64,000 nt of DNA from Kribbella jiaozuonensis (lineage in GTDB: Bacteria > Actinomycetota > Actinomycetes > Propionibacteriales > Kribbellaceae): contig NZ_SZPZ01000001.1 in the NCBI RefSeq assembly GCF_005233875.1, positions 1,984,001 to 2,048,000 of the forward strand, given 5' to 3'. Below the pieces are notes generated by a model that saw only the letters and a list, made by a program, of their open reading frames with translations, had not been told where the DNA came from and did no database searches. Positions 1 through 8,295 of the stretch are shown here, one piece after another; the first letter of the stretch is position 1, and every line of letters begins with the position of its first letter. The position numbers and the translations under genes are program-made.

Positions 1-2
1 TG

Positions 3-1112
3 TGGCAGGTGGACTGGGTCCTCGTGCTCGGCGTGGTCGCGCTGTCGTTCCTCGGCGCGATGCTGATCTGGTCCGCGACCCACAACCGGACCTCGCTGAC
101 CGACGGCAACCAGTACGCGTTCCTGGTCCGGCACGCGCTGAACTTCGCGATCGGCCTGATCCTCGCGATCGGCGCCGCCGTCACCGACCATCGCCGGGTC
201 CGCATCCTCGCCCCGGTCCTGTACGCCGCCTCGATCGTCGGACTGATCCTGGTCCTGGTCCCGGGCGTCGGCTCGACGATCAACGGGTCGCGGTCGTGGA
301 TCCAGCTGCCGTTCATGTCGATCCAGCCGAGCGAGTTCGCCAAGCTCGCGGTGATCGTCGGGATGGCGTTGCTGATCGCGGAGAAGGGTGAGACCGACCG
401 CAACGAGAACGCCCGTACGGTCGACGTCGCGCAGGCCGTCGCGGTCGCCGCGCTGCCGGTGATCCTGGTGATGCTGCAGCCCGACCTCGGCACGGTGATG
501 GTGCTCGGCTCGATCGTGTTCGGGATCATCGCGGTCTCCGGCGTACCGAAACGCTGGATGCTCGGTCTGCTCACCGCGGGCGTGCTGGTCGCGGCGATCG
601 CGATCAAGCTGCACATCCTGAAGCAGTACCAGATCTCCCGCTTCATCGCGTTCGCCCACCCGTCGTCGGATCCGCAAGGCATCGGGTACAACGTGAACCA
701 GGCGCGGATCGCGATCGGGAACGGCGGGGTCTTCGGGCAGGGCCTGTTCCACGGCGGCCAGACGCAGAACGCATTCGTTCCCGAGCAGCACACCGACTTC
801 GTCTTCACCGTCGCGGGGGAGGAGCTCGGCCTGATCGGCGCCGGGGCGATCATCGTGCTGTTCGCAGTGATCCTGTTCCGCGGGCTGCGGATCGCGATCA
901 ACGCACGGGACGCCTTCGGCCGGCTGGTCGCGACCGGGATCGTCTGCTGGTTCGCGTTCCAGGCCTTCGAGAACATCGGCATGACGCTCGGCATCATGCC
1001 GGTCACCGGCCTCCCGTTGCCGTTCGTGTCGTACGGCGGTTCCTCGATGTTCGCCTGCCTGCTCGCGGTCGGCCTGCTGCAGAACATCCACCTGAGGTCC
1101 CACCGCTACTGA
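3..1112 (+). CDS. rodA: RodA, SEDS peptidoglycan glycosyltransferase (5' partial)
   Basis: Polytopic SEDS-family protein that polymerises lipid II in lateral wall synthesis with a class B PBP. About ten hydrophobic segments are visible, with the family signatures SWIQLPFMSIQPSEFAKL near residue 100, QPDLGT near 160, and the C-terminal GLPLPFVSYGGSSM. A GTG lies at position 9, but the reading frame is open to the window edge and RodA proteins normally have some 15-30 residues before the DWVL segment, so the true start is probably outside. RodA rather than FtsW is inferred from the downstream TIGR03960 gene, which follows mre/mrd genes in many actinobacteria. Confidence 0.9.
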   Translation, partial: WQVDWVLVLGVVALSFLGAMLIWSATHNRTSLTDGNQYAFLVRHALNFAIGLILAIGAAVTDHRRVRILAPVLYAASIVGLILVLVPGVGSTINGSRSWIQLPFMSIQPSEFAKLAVIVGMALLIAEKGETDRNENARTVDVAQAVAVAALPVILVMLQPDLGTVMVLGSIVFGIIAVSGVPKRWMLGLLTAGVLVAAIAIKLHILKQYQISRFIAFAHPSSDPQGIGYNVNQARIAIGNGGVFGQGLFHGGQTQNAFVPEQHTDFVFTVAGEELGLIGAGAIIVLFAVILFRGLRIAINARDAFGRLVATGIVCWFAFQAFENIGMTLGIMPVTGLPLPFVSYGGSSMFACLLAVGLLQNIHLRSHRY

Positions 1113-1140
1113 CCCGCGAACTGACACGTCAGGTACGCTC

Positions 1141-1299
1141 CCTCCGCGCTCCCAGTCCCCGCCGGAGAGGCCCCATGACTCTGTTGAATGCCACGACTCC
1201 GTCGCGGCGTGTCCCGGGGCTGTTGCTCCCGGCCTTCCCTCGTCGCTCCGGTCGCTCCGCTCCCTCCGCTCCTCAGTCCAGGCCGGGAGGCCCCGTGAC
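1141..1299 (+). repeat. Duplicated ribosome-binding and start region, 120 bp apart
   Basis: Bases 1141-1179 and 1261-1299 are about 75 percent identical and exactly 120 bp apart. Each ends in GAGAGGCCCC or GGGAGGCCCC followed by a start codon and GAC (ATGAC, GTGAC). Because 120 is divisible by three, both starts are in the same frame of the lipoprotein gene. The sequence between them is rich in CTCCG and TCGCT repeats. Confidence 0.6.
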
Positions 1300-2017
1300 A
1301 AGGTTCCCGCTCGCCCTCGCCGCCGCCCTTGCGCTGTCCCTCACCGCCTGTGGTGGGGATGACGACAAGAAGGGTGCCGGTACGCCGCTCACGCCCGTCC
1401 CGAGCTCGACGCCCAGCACACCGACGGCGGCGTCGACCGTCCCTGTGACCCGGACGACTGACGAGCTGACCAAGGCGCTGCTCGAGCTCAACGACCTGCC
1501 GAGCGGGTTCTCCCAGGAGAAGGACGAATCCGATGACGGCTCGAAGCCGTTCTCGTCGTCGAGCAGCCGCTGCAAGACCCTGGTCAAATACCTCAACGCC
1601 ACCAAGGCTCCCGGGTCGAAGGCGAGCGTGACCCGCACCTTCACCGGCGGCCAGGAAGGCCCGTACATCGACTACGGCCTCGACTCGATGGGCACCGCGG
1701 CCGAGGTCGCCGACCTCCGCGATTCGTACGCGAAGGCCGTCGACTCCTGCACCAAGGTGACGCTGAAGACCGAGGGCTCCGGCAACACCTCGATGAAGGT
1801 CGAGAAGATCACCGCCCCGTCGTACGGCACGAAGCCGTTCGCGTTCCGGCTCACCGGGACCAGCGGGCCCAAGCGCGGCCTCGAGTACACCGCGGCCGTG
1901 ACCGGCGTCGACGACGTGATCCTGTCGGTCGGCGTACTCGCCGGCCAGGGCGGCGAGCTGGAACCGGCGACCGAGGCCGCCGTCACGAAGGCCAGGCAGG
2001 TCCTCAAGACTGCGTGA
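1295..2017 (+). CDS. Putative lipoprotein, unknown function
   Basis: From the GTG at 1295 the protein is 240 residues and opens with a lipoprotein signal: hydrophobic stretch then lipobox LTAC, cysteine near residue 18, followed by GGDDDKK. A Ser/Thr/Pro linker (residues about 30-55) precedes a globular domain that resembles the sensor-like extracellular domains of actinobacterial lipoproteins. It would be anchored outside the membrane. An in-frame ATG at 1175 would add 40 residues and bury the signal peptide, so 1295 is preferred. It stands alone between rodA and the ECF sigma operon. No specific function can be assigned. Confidence 0.75.
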   Translation: MTRFPLALAAALALSLTACGGDDDKKGAGTPLTPVPSSTPSTPTAASTVPVTRTTDELTKALLELNDLPSGFSQEKDESDDGSKPFSSSSSRCKTLVKYLNATKAPGSKASVTRTFTGGQEGPYIDYGLDSMGTAAEVADLRDSYAKAVDSCTKVTLKTEGSGNTSMKVEKITAPSYGTKPFAFRLTGTSGPKRGLEYTAAVTGVDDVILSVGVLAGQGGELEPATEAAVTKARQVLKTA

Positions 2018-2036
2018 CCGGCGTCACACCTGCCGT

Positions 2037-2064
2037 TGTCACGCCGGCCGCCCGCGCCACCGTC
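2037..2064 (+). promoter_or_regulatory. Candidate ECF41-type promoter
   Basis: TGTCACG at 2037-2043, 17 bp spacer, CGTC at 2061-2064, about 20 bp before the start at 2085. ECF41 sigma factors are known to recognise TGTCACA-N16-CGTC in front of their own partner gene, and the sigma gene here is the second gene of the transcript. Confidence 0.6.
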
Positions 2065-2084
2065 GTGTTGGCATGGAAGAGCGG

Positions 2085-2516
2085 ATGAGCTTCAGCAAGG
2101 TATCGCCGGCCGGCTTCCGGGCCGTGTACGGCGTGGAGAACTATGTGCAGGGCGTTCTGGACCACACGTTGCTGCACCTGATCAAGGTCAGGGCGTCGAT
2201 GCTCAACGGGTGTGCGTTCTGCCTCGACATGCACACGACGGACGCGCTGAAGGAAGGCGAGAGCAGTCAGCGCCTGTTCGGGCTCGCGGCCTGGCACGAC
2301 TCCTCGTTCTACGACGAGCGTGAGCGTGCCGCGCTGGCGCTGACCGATGCGGTCACGGTGCTCGCGCGTGACGGCGTACCGGACGATGTGTGGGATGCGG
2401 TGGTCGAGCACTTCGGCGAGGAGCGTGCTGCCAACGTGCTCCTCGCGATTGGCACCATCAACCTGTGGACCCGTCTGAACATCGCGACCAGGAAGCAGCC
2501 GGAACTGGCCGGTTGA
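2085..2516 (+). CDS. Carboxymuconolactone decarboxylase / AhpD-like protein
   Basis: A 143-residue all-helical AhpD-core protein with the redox motif CAFCLDMH (about residues 45-52). Members use the Cys pair and His in peroxidase-like or ring-opening chemistry; the substrate here is unknown. ECF41 sigma genes typically sit next to exactly such a gene (carboxymuconolactone decarboxylase, oxidoreductase or epimerase). The stop overlaps the TTG start of the sigma gene (TTGA), so translation is probably coupled. The ATG at 2085, preceded by GGAAG, is preferred over the ATG at 2073, which lacks a good ribosome site. Confidence 0.85.
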   Translation: MSFSKVSPAGFRAVYGVENYVQGVLDHTLLHLIKVRASMLNGCAFCLDMHTTDALKEGESSQRLFGLAAWHDSSFYDERERAALALTDAVTVLARDGVPDDVWDAVVEHFGEERAANVLLAIGTINLWTRLNIATRKQPELAG

Positions 2517-3334
2517 TCCTGCAGGAGTTCGAGTCGGCCCGCGGCATGCTCGCCGGCCTCGCGTACCGGTTGCTGGGCAGCTGGCACGACGCCGAGGACG
2601 TGCTGCAGGACGCGTACGTCCGCTGGTCCGCCGCCGACCGCGCCGATGTGGCCGAGCCGCGTCGCTACCTGACCCGGATGGTGACGCGGCTGTCCATCGA
2701 CGTACTCCGAACCAGGCAGGCGCGGCGTGAGAGCTACACCGGCGAGTGGCTCCCGGAGCCGGTCTCCGCGGACATGCTGGAGCTGGAGGACATCTCGATG
2801 GCGCTACTGCACCTCATGGAGCGACTCACGCCACCGCAGCGTGCTGTCTACGTACTGCGCACCGCCTTCACCCTCCCGTACGACGAGATCGCGGAGATCC
2901 TCGACCGTACGCCGGAACACTGCCGCCAACTCCACCGCCGCGCCCTGCACGAGCTGGCCGACGACCGCCCCCGCTTCCACCCGACCGCCGCCGAACAACG
3001 CCGCCTCATCGCCGACTTCGTAGCCGCCGCCCGCGAGGGCGACCTGGCCCGCCTGGAGGACCTCCTCAAAGACTCCGTCACCTCCTGGACCGACGGCGGC
3101 GGCATCCGCCGAGCCGCCCGCAAGCCGGTCGTAGGCCGCGAGAAGGTAGCCGCCTTCTTCACCCACATCTACGCCCACACAGACGTCATCATCACCCCAG
3201 TCGACCTAGCCACCGGCCCAGCCCTGGACATAACCATCCGAGGCCACCGCCACCTCTTGACCGTCGACGCCGACGGCCCCCAAATCACCACCATCCGAGT
3301 CCTGGCCAACCCCCACAAACTCACCGCCATCTAG
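2513..3334 (+). CDS. ECF41-family RNA polymerase sigma factor (SigJ-like)
   Basis: 273 residues from a TTG start overlapping the upstream stop. Sigma region 2 (RLLGSWHDAEDVLQDAY, about residues 16-33) and region 4 (about 105-155) are followed by a SnoaL-like C-terminal extension, the hallmark of ECF41. The family's regulatory motifs are visible: WTDGGG near residue 190 and a terminal NPHKL, close to the conserved NPDKL. In characterised ECF41 proteins this extension replaces an anti-sigma factor and tunes activity. Regulation is probably autogenous through the element at 2037-2064. Its stop shares a CTAG with the stop of the convergent DUF2000 gene. Confidence 0.9.
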   Translation: MILQEFESARGMLAGLAYRLLGSWHDAEDVLQDAYVRWSAADRADVAEPRRYLTRMVTRLSIDVLRTRQARRESYTGEWLPEPVSADMLELEDISMALLHLMERLTPPQRAVYVLRTAFTLPYDEIAEILDRTPEHCRQLHRRALHELADDRPRFHPTAAEQRRLIADFVAAAREGDLARLEDLLKDSVTSWTDGGGIRRAARKPVVGREKVAAFFTHIYAHTDVIITPVDLATGPALDITIRGHRHLLTVDADGPQITTIRVLANPHKLTAI

Positions 3335-3741
3335 CGGTACAGCGGGAGGGCGCCCGTGAGGGAATCGATGGTTGGGCGGGGGCCGTAGAGGGCCAGGCCC
3401 AGGTACTCGATGTCTTCGGGCTTTGTGCCGCTCAACCTCGTGGACATCTGTTCGTAGGTGCGGGCCTGTTGGGCTACCTGGGTCATGTCGTGGATGGTGA
3501 GGTCGGGGCGTGTTGCTGCTTCGGCGCGGAGCGCGTGGAGCTGCTCGGCCGGCGCTCGGAGTACTGGGATGGGGTAGGCGCACATGCCGGTGTGGGGTGT
3601 GCCGGAGGCGTCGGCGGTGTCCGGGCCGACGGTGTCGTCGTGGTGGCGGCCTAGGCCTACGCCTAGAAGAGCGGCGGTGTTGAGGGCTACGCCGATCGGC
3701 GCTTCGGTGGCGATGATCACGACCAGTTTGTTCGTCAGCAC
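3331..3741 (-). CDS. DUF2000 family protein
   Basis: 136 residues from the GTG at 3741. The N-terminus (NKLVVII, then PIGVALNTAALLGVGLG) and the later GMCAYPIPVL segment match the DUF2000 fold, related to peptidyl-tRNA hydrolase 2; its biochemical role is unknown. It is divergent from an Lrp/AsnC gene with a 79-bp shared control region, so it is the likely regulatory target. A longer open frame exists to 4296 but lies antisense to the Lrp gene and is not believed. Confidence 0.8.
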   Translation of the reverse strand: MLTNKLVVIIATEAPIGVALNTAALLGVGLGRHHDDTVGPDTADASGTPHTGMCAYPIPVLRAPAEQLHALRAEAATRPDLTIHDMTQVAQQARTYEQMSTRLSGTKPEDIEYLGLALYGPRPTIDSLTGALPLYR

Positions 3742-3783
3742 GCCGCTCAAGCTAGCCCGATGGTCAGGCATTCCGCACAGACT

Positions 3784-3807
3784 CCGAACATCGTTCGGCA
3801 GATCTGC
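3784..3807. promoter_or_regulatory. Tandem palindromes, probable Lrp/AsnC operator
   Basis: CCGAACATCGTTCGG (3784-3798) is a perfect 6-3-6 inverted repeat and overlaps the perfect 10-bp palindrome GCAGATCTGC (3798-3807). Both lie 14-37 bp before the Lrp start at 3821 and within the region shared with the divergent DUF2000 gene. The 15-bp size fits Lrp/AsnC half-turn binding sites. Confidence 0.6.
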
Positions 3808-3820
3808 GAAACTGGCCGGC

Positions 3821-4276
3821 ATGGACGAACTTGATACGGCGCTGCTGCGGATGCTGCAGAACGACGCCCGCCGGACCAACCGGGACATGGCGGCCGAGCT
3901 CAAGATCGCCCCGTCGACCTGTTTGGAGCGGATCCGCGGATTGCGCGATCGCGGCGTCATCAGCGGGTACCACGCGGCCGTCGATCTGAAGGCGATCGAC
4001 CGGTCGACCCAGGCGATCATCTCGATCAAGCTCCGGCCGCAGGCGATGGCGGTGGCGACGGCGTTCCAGGCATACGTGATGGACCTGCCGCAGACCTTGG
4101 ACATGTTCATGGTGTCCGGCGGCTCGGACTTCCTCGCCCACGTCGCGGTCAAGGACACCGAAGCCCTCCGCGACCTGGTGCTCGCCCTGGCCAAACGGCA
4201 GGAGATCGCCGACATCCGCAGCTCGGTCGTCTTCGAGCACCACCGCCGCACGACGATCATGCCGCTGACTTCGTAG
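3821..4276 (+). CDS. Lrp/AsnC family transcriptional regulator
   Basis: 151 residues: an N-terminal helix-turn-helix (LDTALLRMLQNDARR, then APSTCLERIRGL, residues 3-55) and a C-terminal RAM ligand-binding domain (about 65-145). The ATG at 3821 starts exactly at the conserved LDxxLLRxLQ helix; longer in-frame extensions upstream run through the operator region and are rejected. Probably controls the divergent DUF2000 gene and itself. The effector, often an amino acid in this family, cannot be told from sequence. Confidence 0.9.
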   Translation: MDELDTALLRMLQNDARRTNRDMAAELKIAPSTCLERIRGLRDRGVISGYHAAVDLKAIDRSTQAIISIKLRPQAMAVATAFQAYVMDLPQTLDMFMVSGGSDFLAHVAVKDTEALRDLVLALAKRQEIADIRSSVVFEHHRRTTIMPLTS

Positions 4277-4285
4277 GGTGGCGGT

Positions 4286-5032
4286 ATGCGACTCAACTAC
4301 GTGGAGACCGGTTCGGCTGATGCGCCCGTGGTGTTGCTCGGGTCGTCGCTGGGTGCCAATCAGGCGATGTGGGCGCCGCAGGTGGACGTACTCGCCAAGC
4401 GGTTCCGGGTGGTTGCGTTCGATCATCGGGGTCATGGCGGCTCCGAGGTCCCCGACGGCCCGTACACGATCGACGACCTCGGCGGCGACGTCGTCGAGCT
4501 GCTCGACATGCTCGAGGTAGAGCAGGCGTCGTACGTCGGGATCTCGCTCGGCGGATCGGTCGGGCTGTGGCTGGCGGAGCACGCGCCGGAGCGGATCCAC
4601 CGGCTGGTGGCGATCTGCCCGCCGACCAACACGGCCGAGAACCCGCAGATGTGGATCGACCGCGCCGCGCAGGTACGCGCCGAGGGCACGCAGTCGATCG
4701 CCGACGCCACGCTCGGCCGCTGGTTCCTCCCGGAGTTCGCCGAAGACATCGAGCCGGTCCGCCAGATGCTGCAGGACTGTCCCGACGAGGGCTATGCCGC
4801 CTGCTGCGAGGCGATCAGCACGCTCAACCTCCTCCCGAAGCTGCAGGACATCACCGCCCCGGTCCTGCTGATCACCACCGACTCGGACCAGTCCGTCCCG
4901 CCGGAGACCGTCGTACCGCTGGCCGGCCAGCTCCCCGGCGCCCACCTCGAAATCATCGAGAAAGCCGCCCACCTGGTGACCTACTCCCACGCTGACGTCA
5001 TCAACCCGCTGCTCCTCGCCCACCTCGCCTGA
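4286..5032 (+). CDS. Alpha/beta hydrolase, 3-oxoadipate enol-lactonase-like
   Basis: 248 residues with the full alpha/beta fold: FDHRGHGGS near 52, nucleophile elbow GISLGGSVG near 94, an Asp in TTDSDQSVPP near 200 and the catalytic His in EKAAHLV near 228. The lid region and overall length match PcaD-type enol-lactone hydrolases, but there are no pca neighbours, so substrate assignment is weak. It starts 9 bp after the Lrp gene and may be cotranscribed with it. Confidence 0.75.
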   Translation: MRLNYVETGSADAPVVLLGSSLGANQAMWAPQVDVLAKRFRVVAFDHRGHGGSEVPDGPYTIDDLGGDVVELLDMLEVEQASYVGISLGGSVGLWLAEHAPERIHRLVAICPPTNTAENPQMWIDRAAQVRAEGTQSIADATLGRWFLPEFAEDIEPVRQMLQDCPDEGYAACCEAISTLNLLPKLQDITAPVLLITTDSDQSVPPETVVPLAGQLPGAHLEIIEKAAHLVTYSHADVINPLLLAHLA

Positions 5033-5096
5033 CTACGCTCTGGATGCAGCCCACCGCGAGCAGGAACAATGGGGCGACCGAGAGAGAGGACGATGC

Positions 5097-5801
5097 GTGA
5101 GCGTGCACGACCAGCCATTCGCGCGGTCGGCAGGTCAGGCGGATCTCGAGTTGGCCGACTACGCGACGACGTTCGGCACCGAGCGCCGGCGGCGTACGTC
5201 GCCCAGCCTGATCGGTCCTGTCATGGTCGCCGGCCTCCTCGCCTTCTTCGTGGCCGACTCGGTGGCTTCGAGCCGGAGTGCTGTCACAGCCTTCTTCGTG
5301 GCCGCCGGCGCCCTGCTGGTGCTGTTCTTCGTCGTCGCCCTGGCGTCGATCGCCGCCGGACGGAGGCGCAAGTCCCGCCCGACTCCGAGCTCGCGTCGAT
5401 TCCTGCCCATGGCCGCCCTCCAGACGTACGCGAGCGAGGCGGCGCAGGGTGCGGGGTTCGTCGACCTCTCGTGGATGGCCGCTGAGCAGCTCCGTACGAC
5501 GACGCCGGAGCAGGGCAAGCCGATGGCGTCGGCCGCGGAGATCAACGCGGTCTTCAGGGAGCTGCTGGTGACCATCGGACGCCTGCCGCGCGGCGAGGCC
5601 GACCACGTCATCCGCGACCTCCTGCGGTACCTGATCACGCGCTCCGACCGCCCTTCTGCGGCGACCCTCCTGCACACGCCCATCCGTCCGGAGCCGCTGG
5701 CGAGTCAGTTGCGGCTCTTCACCCGGATGGTCGACCGCGCACCCGAATCGGTCGTCCGGGGTATTCGCGACGATCTCTGGCGACAGGTGCGCCCCCGGTG
5801 A
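5097..5801 (+). CDS. Two-TM membrane protein, unknown
   Basis: 234 residues from a GTG preceded by GAGAGAGGA. Two adjacent membrane helices (about residues 40-58 and 63-85) are followed by an Arg-rich turn and a helical cytoplasmic domain of some 140 residues. No family recognised. The stop overlaps the GTG start of the next gene (GTGA), indicating coupled translation of a two-gene membrane operon. Confidence 0.7.
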   Translation: MSVHDQPFARSAGQADLELADYATTFGTERRRRTSPSLIGPVMVAGLLAFFVADSVASSRSAVTAFFVAAGALLVLFFVVALASIAAGRRRKSRPTPSSRRFLPMAALQTYASEAAQGAGFVDLSWMAAEQLRTTTPEQGKPMASAAEINAVFRELLVTIGRLPRGEADHVIRDLLRYLITRSDRPSAATLLHTPIRPEPLASQLRLFTRMVDRAPESVVRGIRDDLWRQVRPR

Positions 5802-6250
5802 TCGATGACCTGGGGAAGCTGCTGGATCGGGCCTCGTCGCCGGTCGATCTCGCGGTCGTACTGCTGACCGGGCCGCTCGCGTTCGCACTCGATGCCGGCC
5901 TCGACATCGTCGGATTCCTGCCGCCGGGTTACGTCGCGATCCTCGCCGCCTCGTTCGCGCTCGGAGTACGGAAGGTGGTCGAAGCCCGGCTCGCGCCGCG
6001 GCGGGAGCGGCGTGACCGCGAGGCCCGACGGCAGGTGACCCGGAATCGCGCGACCGCGCTCCAAAGCCGGATTGCGGAGTTCAACCCTCCCTCGGAGCTC
6101 GGGAACCGGTTGCTGCAGGAGGTGGAGCTGTACCGGGCCGGGATCATCACCGACGAGCAGTTCGAGAGCGCGGTCGCAGACTGCGTGGACGACTACCGCT
6201 ATCTGGTCCGGACCGCGTTCGATTCCGGCGTAGAGCAGCGGCAGCGTTAG
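5798..6250 (+). CDS. Small membrane protein, unknown, coupled to upstream gene
   Basis: 150 residues. Two weak hydrophobic helices (about 15-35 and 40-60) precede a charged Arg/Glu-rich helix and a compact C-terminal domain containing ELGNRLLQEVELYRAGIITD, which resembles SHOCT-like oligomerisation modules. Starts inside the stop of the preceding gene. Function unknown; likely a partner of the 5097-5801 product. Confidence 0.65.
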   Translation: MIDDLGKLLDRASSPVDLAVVLLTGPLAFALDAGLDIVGFLPPGYVAILAASFALGVRKVVEARLAPRRERRDREARRQVTRNRATALQSRIAEFNPPSELGNRLLQEVELYRAGIITDEQFESAVADCVDDYRYLVRTAFDSGVEQRQR

Positions 6251-6287
6251 TCTGGTAGGCGCTCTGCTCCCCGACCGGAAGTGCCCG

Positions 6288-8219
6288 ATGACTGTTGAAT
6301 CGCTGTTCCCGCGCCTGGAGGCGTTGCTGCCGAGTGTGCAGAAGCCGATCCAGTACGTCGGAGGTGAGCTGAACTCGGTCAGCAAGGACTGGGACTCGGT
6401 CAGCGTGCGCTGGGCCCTGATGTACCCGGACGCGTACGAGGTCGGCCTGCCCAACCAGGGCGTGCAGATCCTGTACGAAGTGCTGAACGAGCGCGACCAC
6501 ATCCTGGCCGAGCGGACGTACTCCGTCTGGCCGGACATGGAACAGATCATGCGGGACAACGCGATCCCGCAGTTCACGCTGGACTCGCACCGGCCGGTCC
6601 GGGCGTTCGACGTCTTCGGGCTGTCGTTCTCGACCGAGCTCGGCTACACGAACATGCTGACCGCGCTCGACCTGGCCGGCATTCCGTTGCACGCCGTCGA
6701 CCGCACCGACGAGGACCCGATCGTGCTCGCCGGCGGGCATGCCGCGTTCAATCCGGAGCCGATCGCGGACTTCATCGACGCGGCGGTGCTCGGTGACGGC
6801 GAGGAGATCGTGCTCGCGATCTCCGAGGTGATCCGGGAGTGGAAGGACGAGGGCCGCCCGGGCGGGCGCGACGAAGTACTGCTCCGGCTGGCGAAGTCCG
6901 GCGGCGTGTACATCCCGAAGTTCTTCACCGTCGACTACCTGCCGGACGGCCGGATCCAGCGCGTCATCCCCAACCGCCAGGGTGTTCCGTTCCGGACGGC
7001 GAAGCACACGGTCATGGACCTCGACGCGTGGCCGTACCCGAAGAAGCCGCTGGTCCCGCTGGCCGAGACTGTGCACGAACGCTTCTCGGTCGAGATCTTC
7101 CGCGGCTGCACGCGCGGCTGCCGGTTCTGCCAGGCAGGCATGATCACCCGGCCGGTGCGCGAGCGCAGCATCACCACCATCGGCGACATGGTCGACAACG
7201 GCCTCAAGCAGACCGGGTTCGAGGAGGTCGGTCTGCTCAGTCTCTCGAGTGCCGACCACAGCGAGATCGCGGATGTGGCAAAGGGCCTCGGCGACCGGTA
7301 CGAGGGCAGCAACGTCTCGTTGTCGTTGCCTTCGACAAGGGTCGACGCGTTCAACATCACGCTGGCGAACGAGTTCTCCCGCAACGGCCGGCGCAGCGGT
7401 CTGACGTTCGCGCCCGAGGGCGGGTCGGACCGGATGCGCAAGGTGATCAACAAGATGGTCACCGAGGAGGACCTGATCCGCACGGTCTCGGCGGCGTACA
7501 GCCACGGCTGGCGGCAGGTGAAGCTGTACTTCATGGTCGGCCTGCCGACCGAGACCGATGAGGACGTACTGGCGATCGCCGCGCTCGCGAAGCGGGTGAT
7601 CGAGACCGGCCGAGAGGTGTCCGGCAGGCGCGACATCCGCTGCACGGTGTCGATCGGTGGATTCGTGCCGAAGCCGCACACGCCGTTCCAGTGGGCCTCG
7701 CAGCTGGGCGCCGAGGAGACCGATGCCCGGCTGTCGAAGCTGGCCGCGGCGATCCGGTCCGAGAAGGGCTACGCGAAGGCGATCGGCTTCCGGTACCACG
7801 ACGGCAAGCCGGGCATCATCGAAGGCCTGCTGTCCCGCGGCGACCGCCGCGTCGGCCGCGTGATCGAGGCGGTCTGGCGCGACGGCGGCCGGTTCGACGG
7901 CTGGAGCGAGCACTTCTCGTACGACCGCTGGGTGCAGGCCTGCGAGCAGGCGCTCGCCGACGAACCGGTCGACCTCGCCTGGTACACGACGCGGGAGCGC
8001 GAGTACGCCGAAGTACTGCCCTGGGACCACCTGGACTCGGGCCTGGACCGGGACTGGTTGTGGGAGGACTGGCAGGACTCGCTCGAGGAAGACGGCGCGA
8101 TCGAGGTCGAGGACTGCCGCTGGACCCCGTGCTTCGACTGCGGCGTCTGCCCCCAAATGGGCACCGAGATCCAGACCGGCCCCACGGGCAAGAAGCTGCT
8201 CCCGCTCTCAGTCGTTTAG
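6288..8219 (+). CDS. TIGR03960 family radical SAM protein
   Basis: 643 residues. An N-terminal B12-binding-like Rossmann region (about 30-190) is followed by a radical SAM domain with the cluster motif CTRGCRFC near residue 275 and a C-terminal Cys-rich segment CFDCGVCPQMG near residue 618. Members are universally paired with the TIGR03936/DUF2344 protein, probably in tRNA or RNA modification, although the reaction is not established. Here the partner gene is 12.5 kb downstream (20736-21563) instead of adjacent. Confidence 0.92.
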   Translation: MTVESLFPRLEALLPSVQKPIQYVGGELNSVSKDWDSVSVRWALMYPDAYEVGLPNQGVQILYEVLNERDHILAERTYSVWPDMEQIMRDNAIPQFTLDSHRPVRAFDVFGLSFSTELGYTNMLTALDLAGIPLHAVDRTDEDPIVLAGGHAAFNPEPIADFIDAAVLGDGEEIVLAISEVIREWKDEGRPGGRDEVLLRLAKSGGVYIPKFFTVDYLPDGRIQRVIPNRQGVPFRTAKHTVMDLDAWPYPKKPLVPLAETVHERFSVEIFRGCTRGCRFCQAGMITRPVRERSITTIGDMVDNGLKQTGFEEVGLLSLSSADHSEIADVAKGLGDRYEGSNVSLSLPSTRVDAFNITLANEFSRNGRRSGLTFAPEGGSDRMRKVINKMVTEEDLIRTVSAAYSHGWRQVKLYFMVGLPTETDEDVLAIAALAKRVIETGREVSGRRDIRCTVSIGGFVPKPHTPFQWASQLGAEETDARLSKLAAAIRSEKGYAKAIGFRYHDGKPGIIEGLLSRGDRRVGRVIEAVWRDGGRFDGWSEHFSYDRWVQACEQALADEPVDLAWYTTREREYAEVLPWDHLDSGLDRDWLWEDWQDSLEEDGAIEVEDCRWTPCFDCGVCPQMGTEIQTGPTGKKLLPLSVV

Positions 8220-8295
8220 TTGCAGTAGTACGCCGGAGTCGGCGTCGTCTCGGTCTGATCCTGCCAGCGCGCGACGCCGACGCAGATTAGGTCAC

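Noticed and set aside
6147..8156. 669-codon minus-strand frame opposite the radical SAM gene
   Set aside because: Arg/Val/Asp-rich composition without domains; the plus strand has the CTRGCRFC cluster motif.
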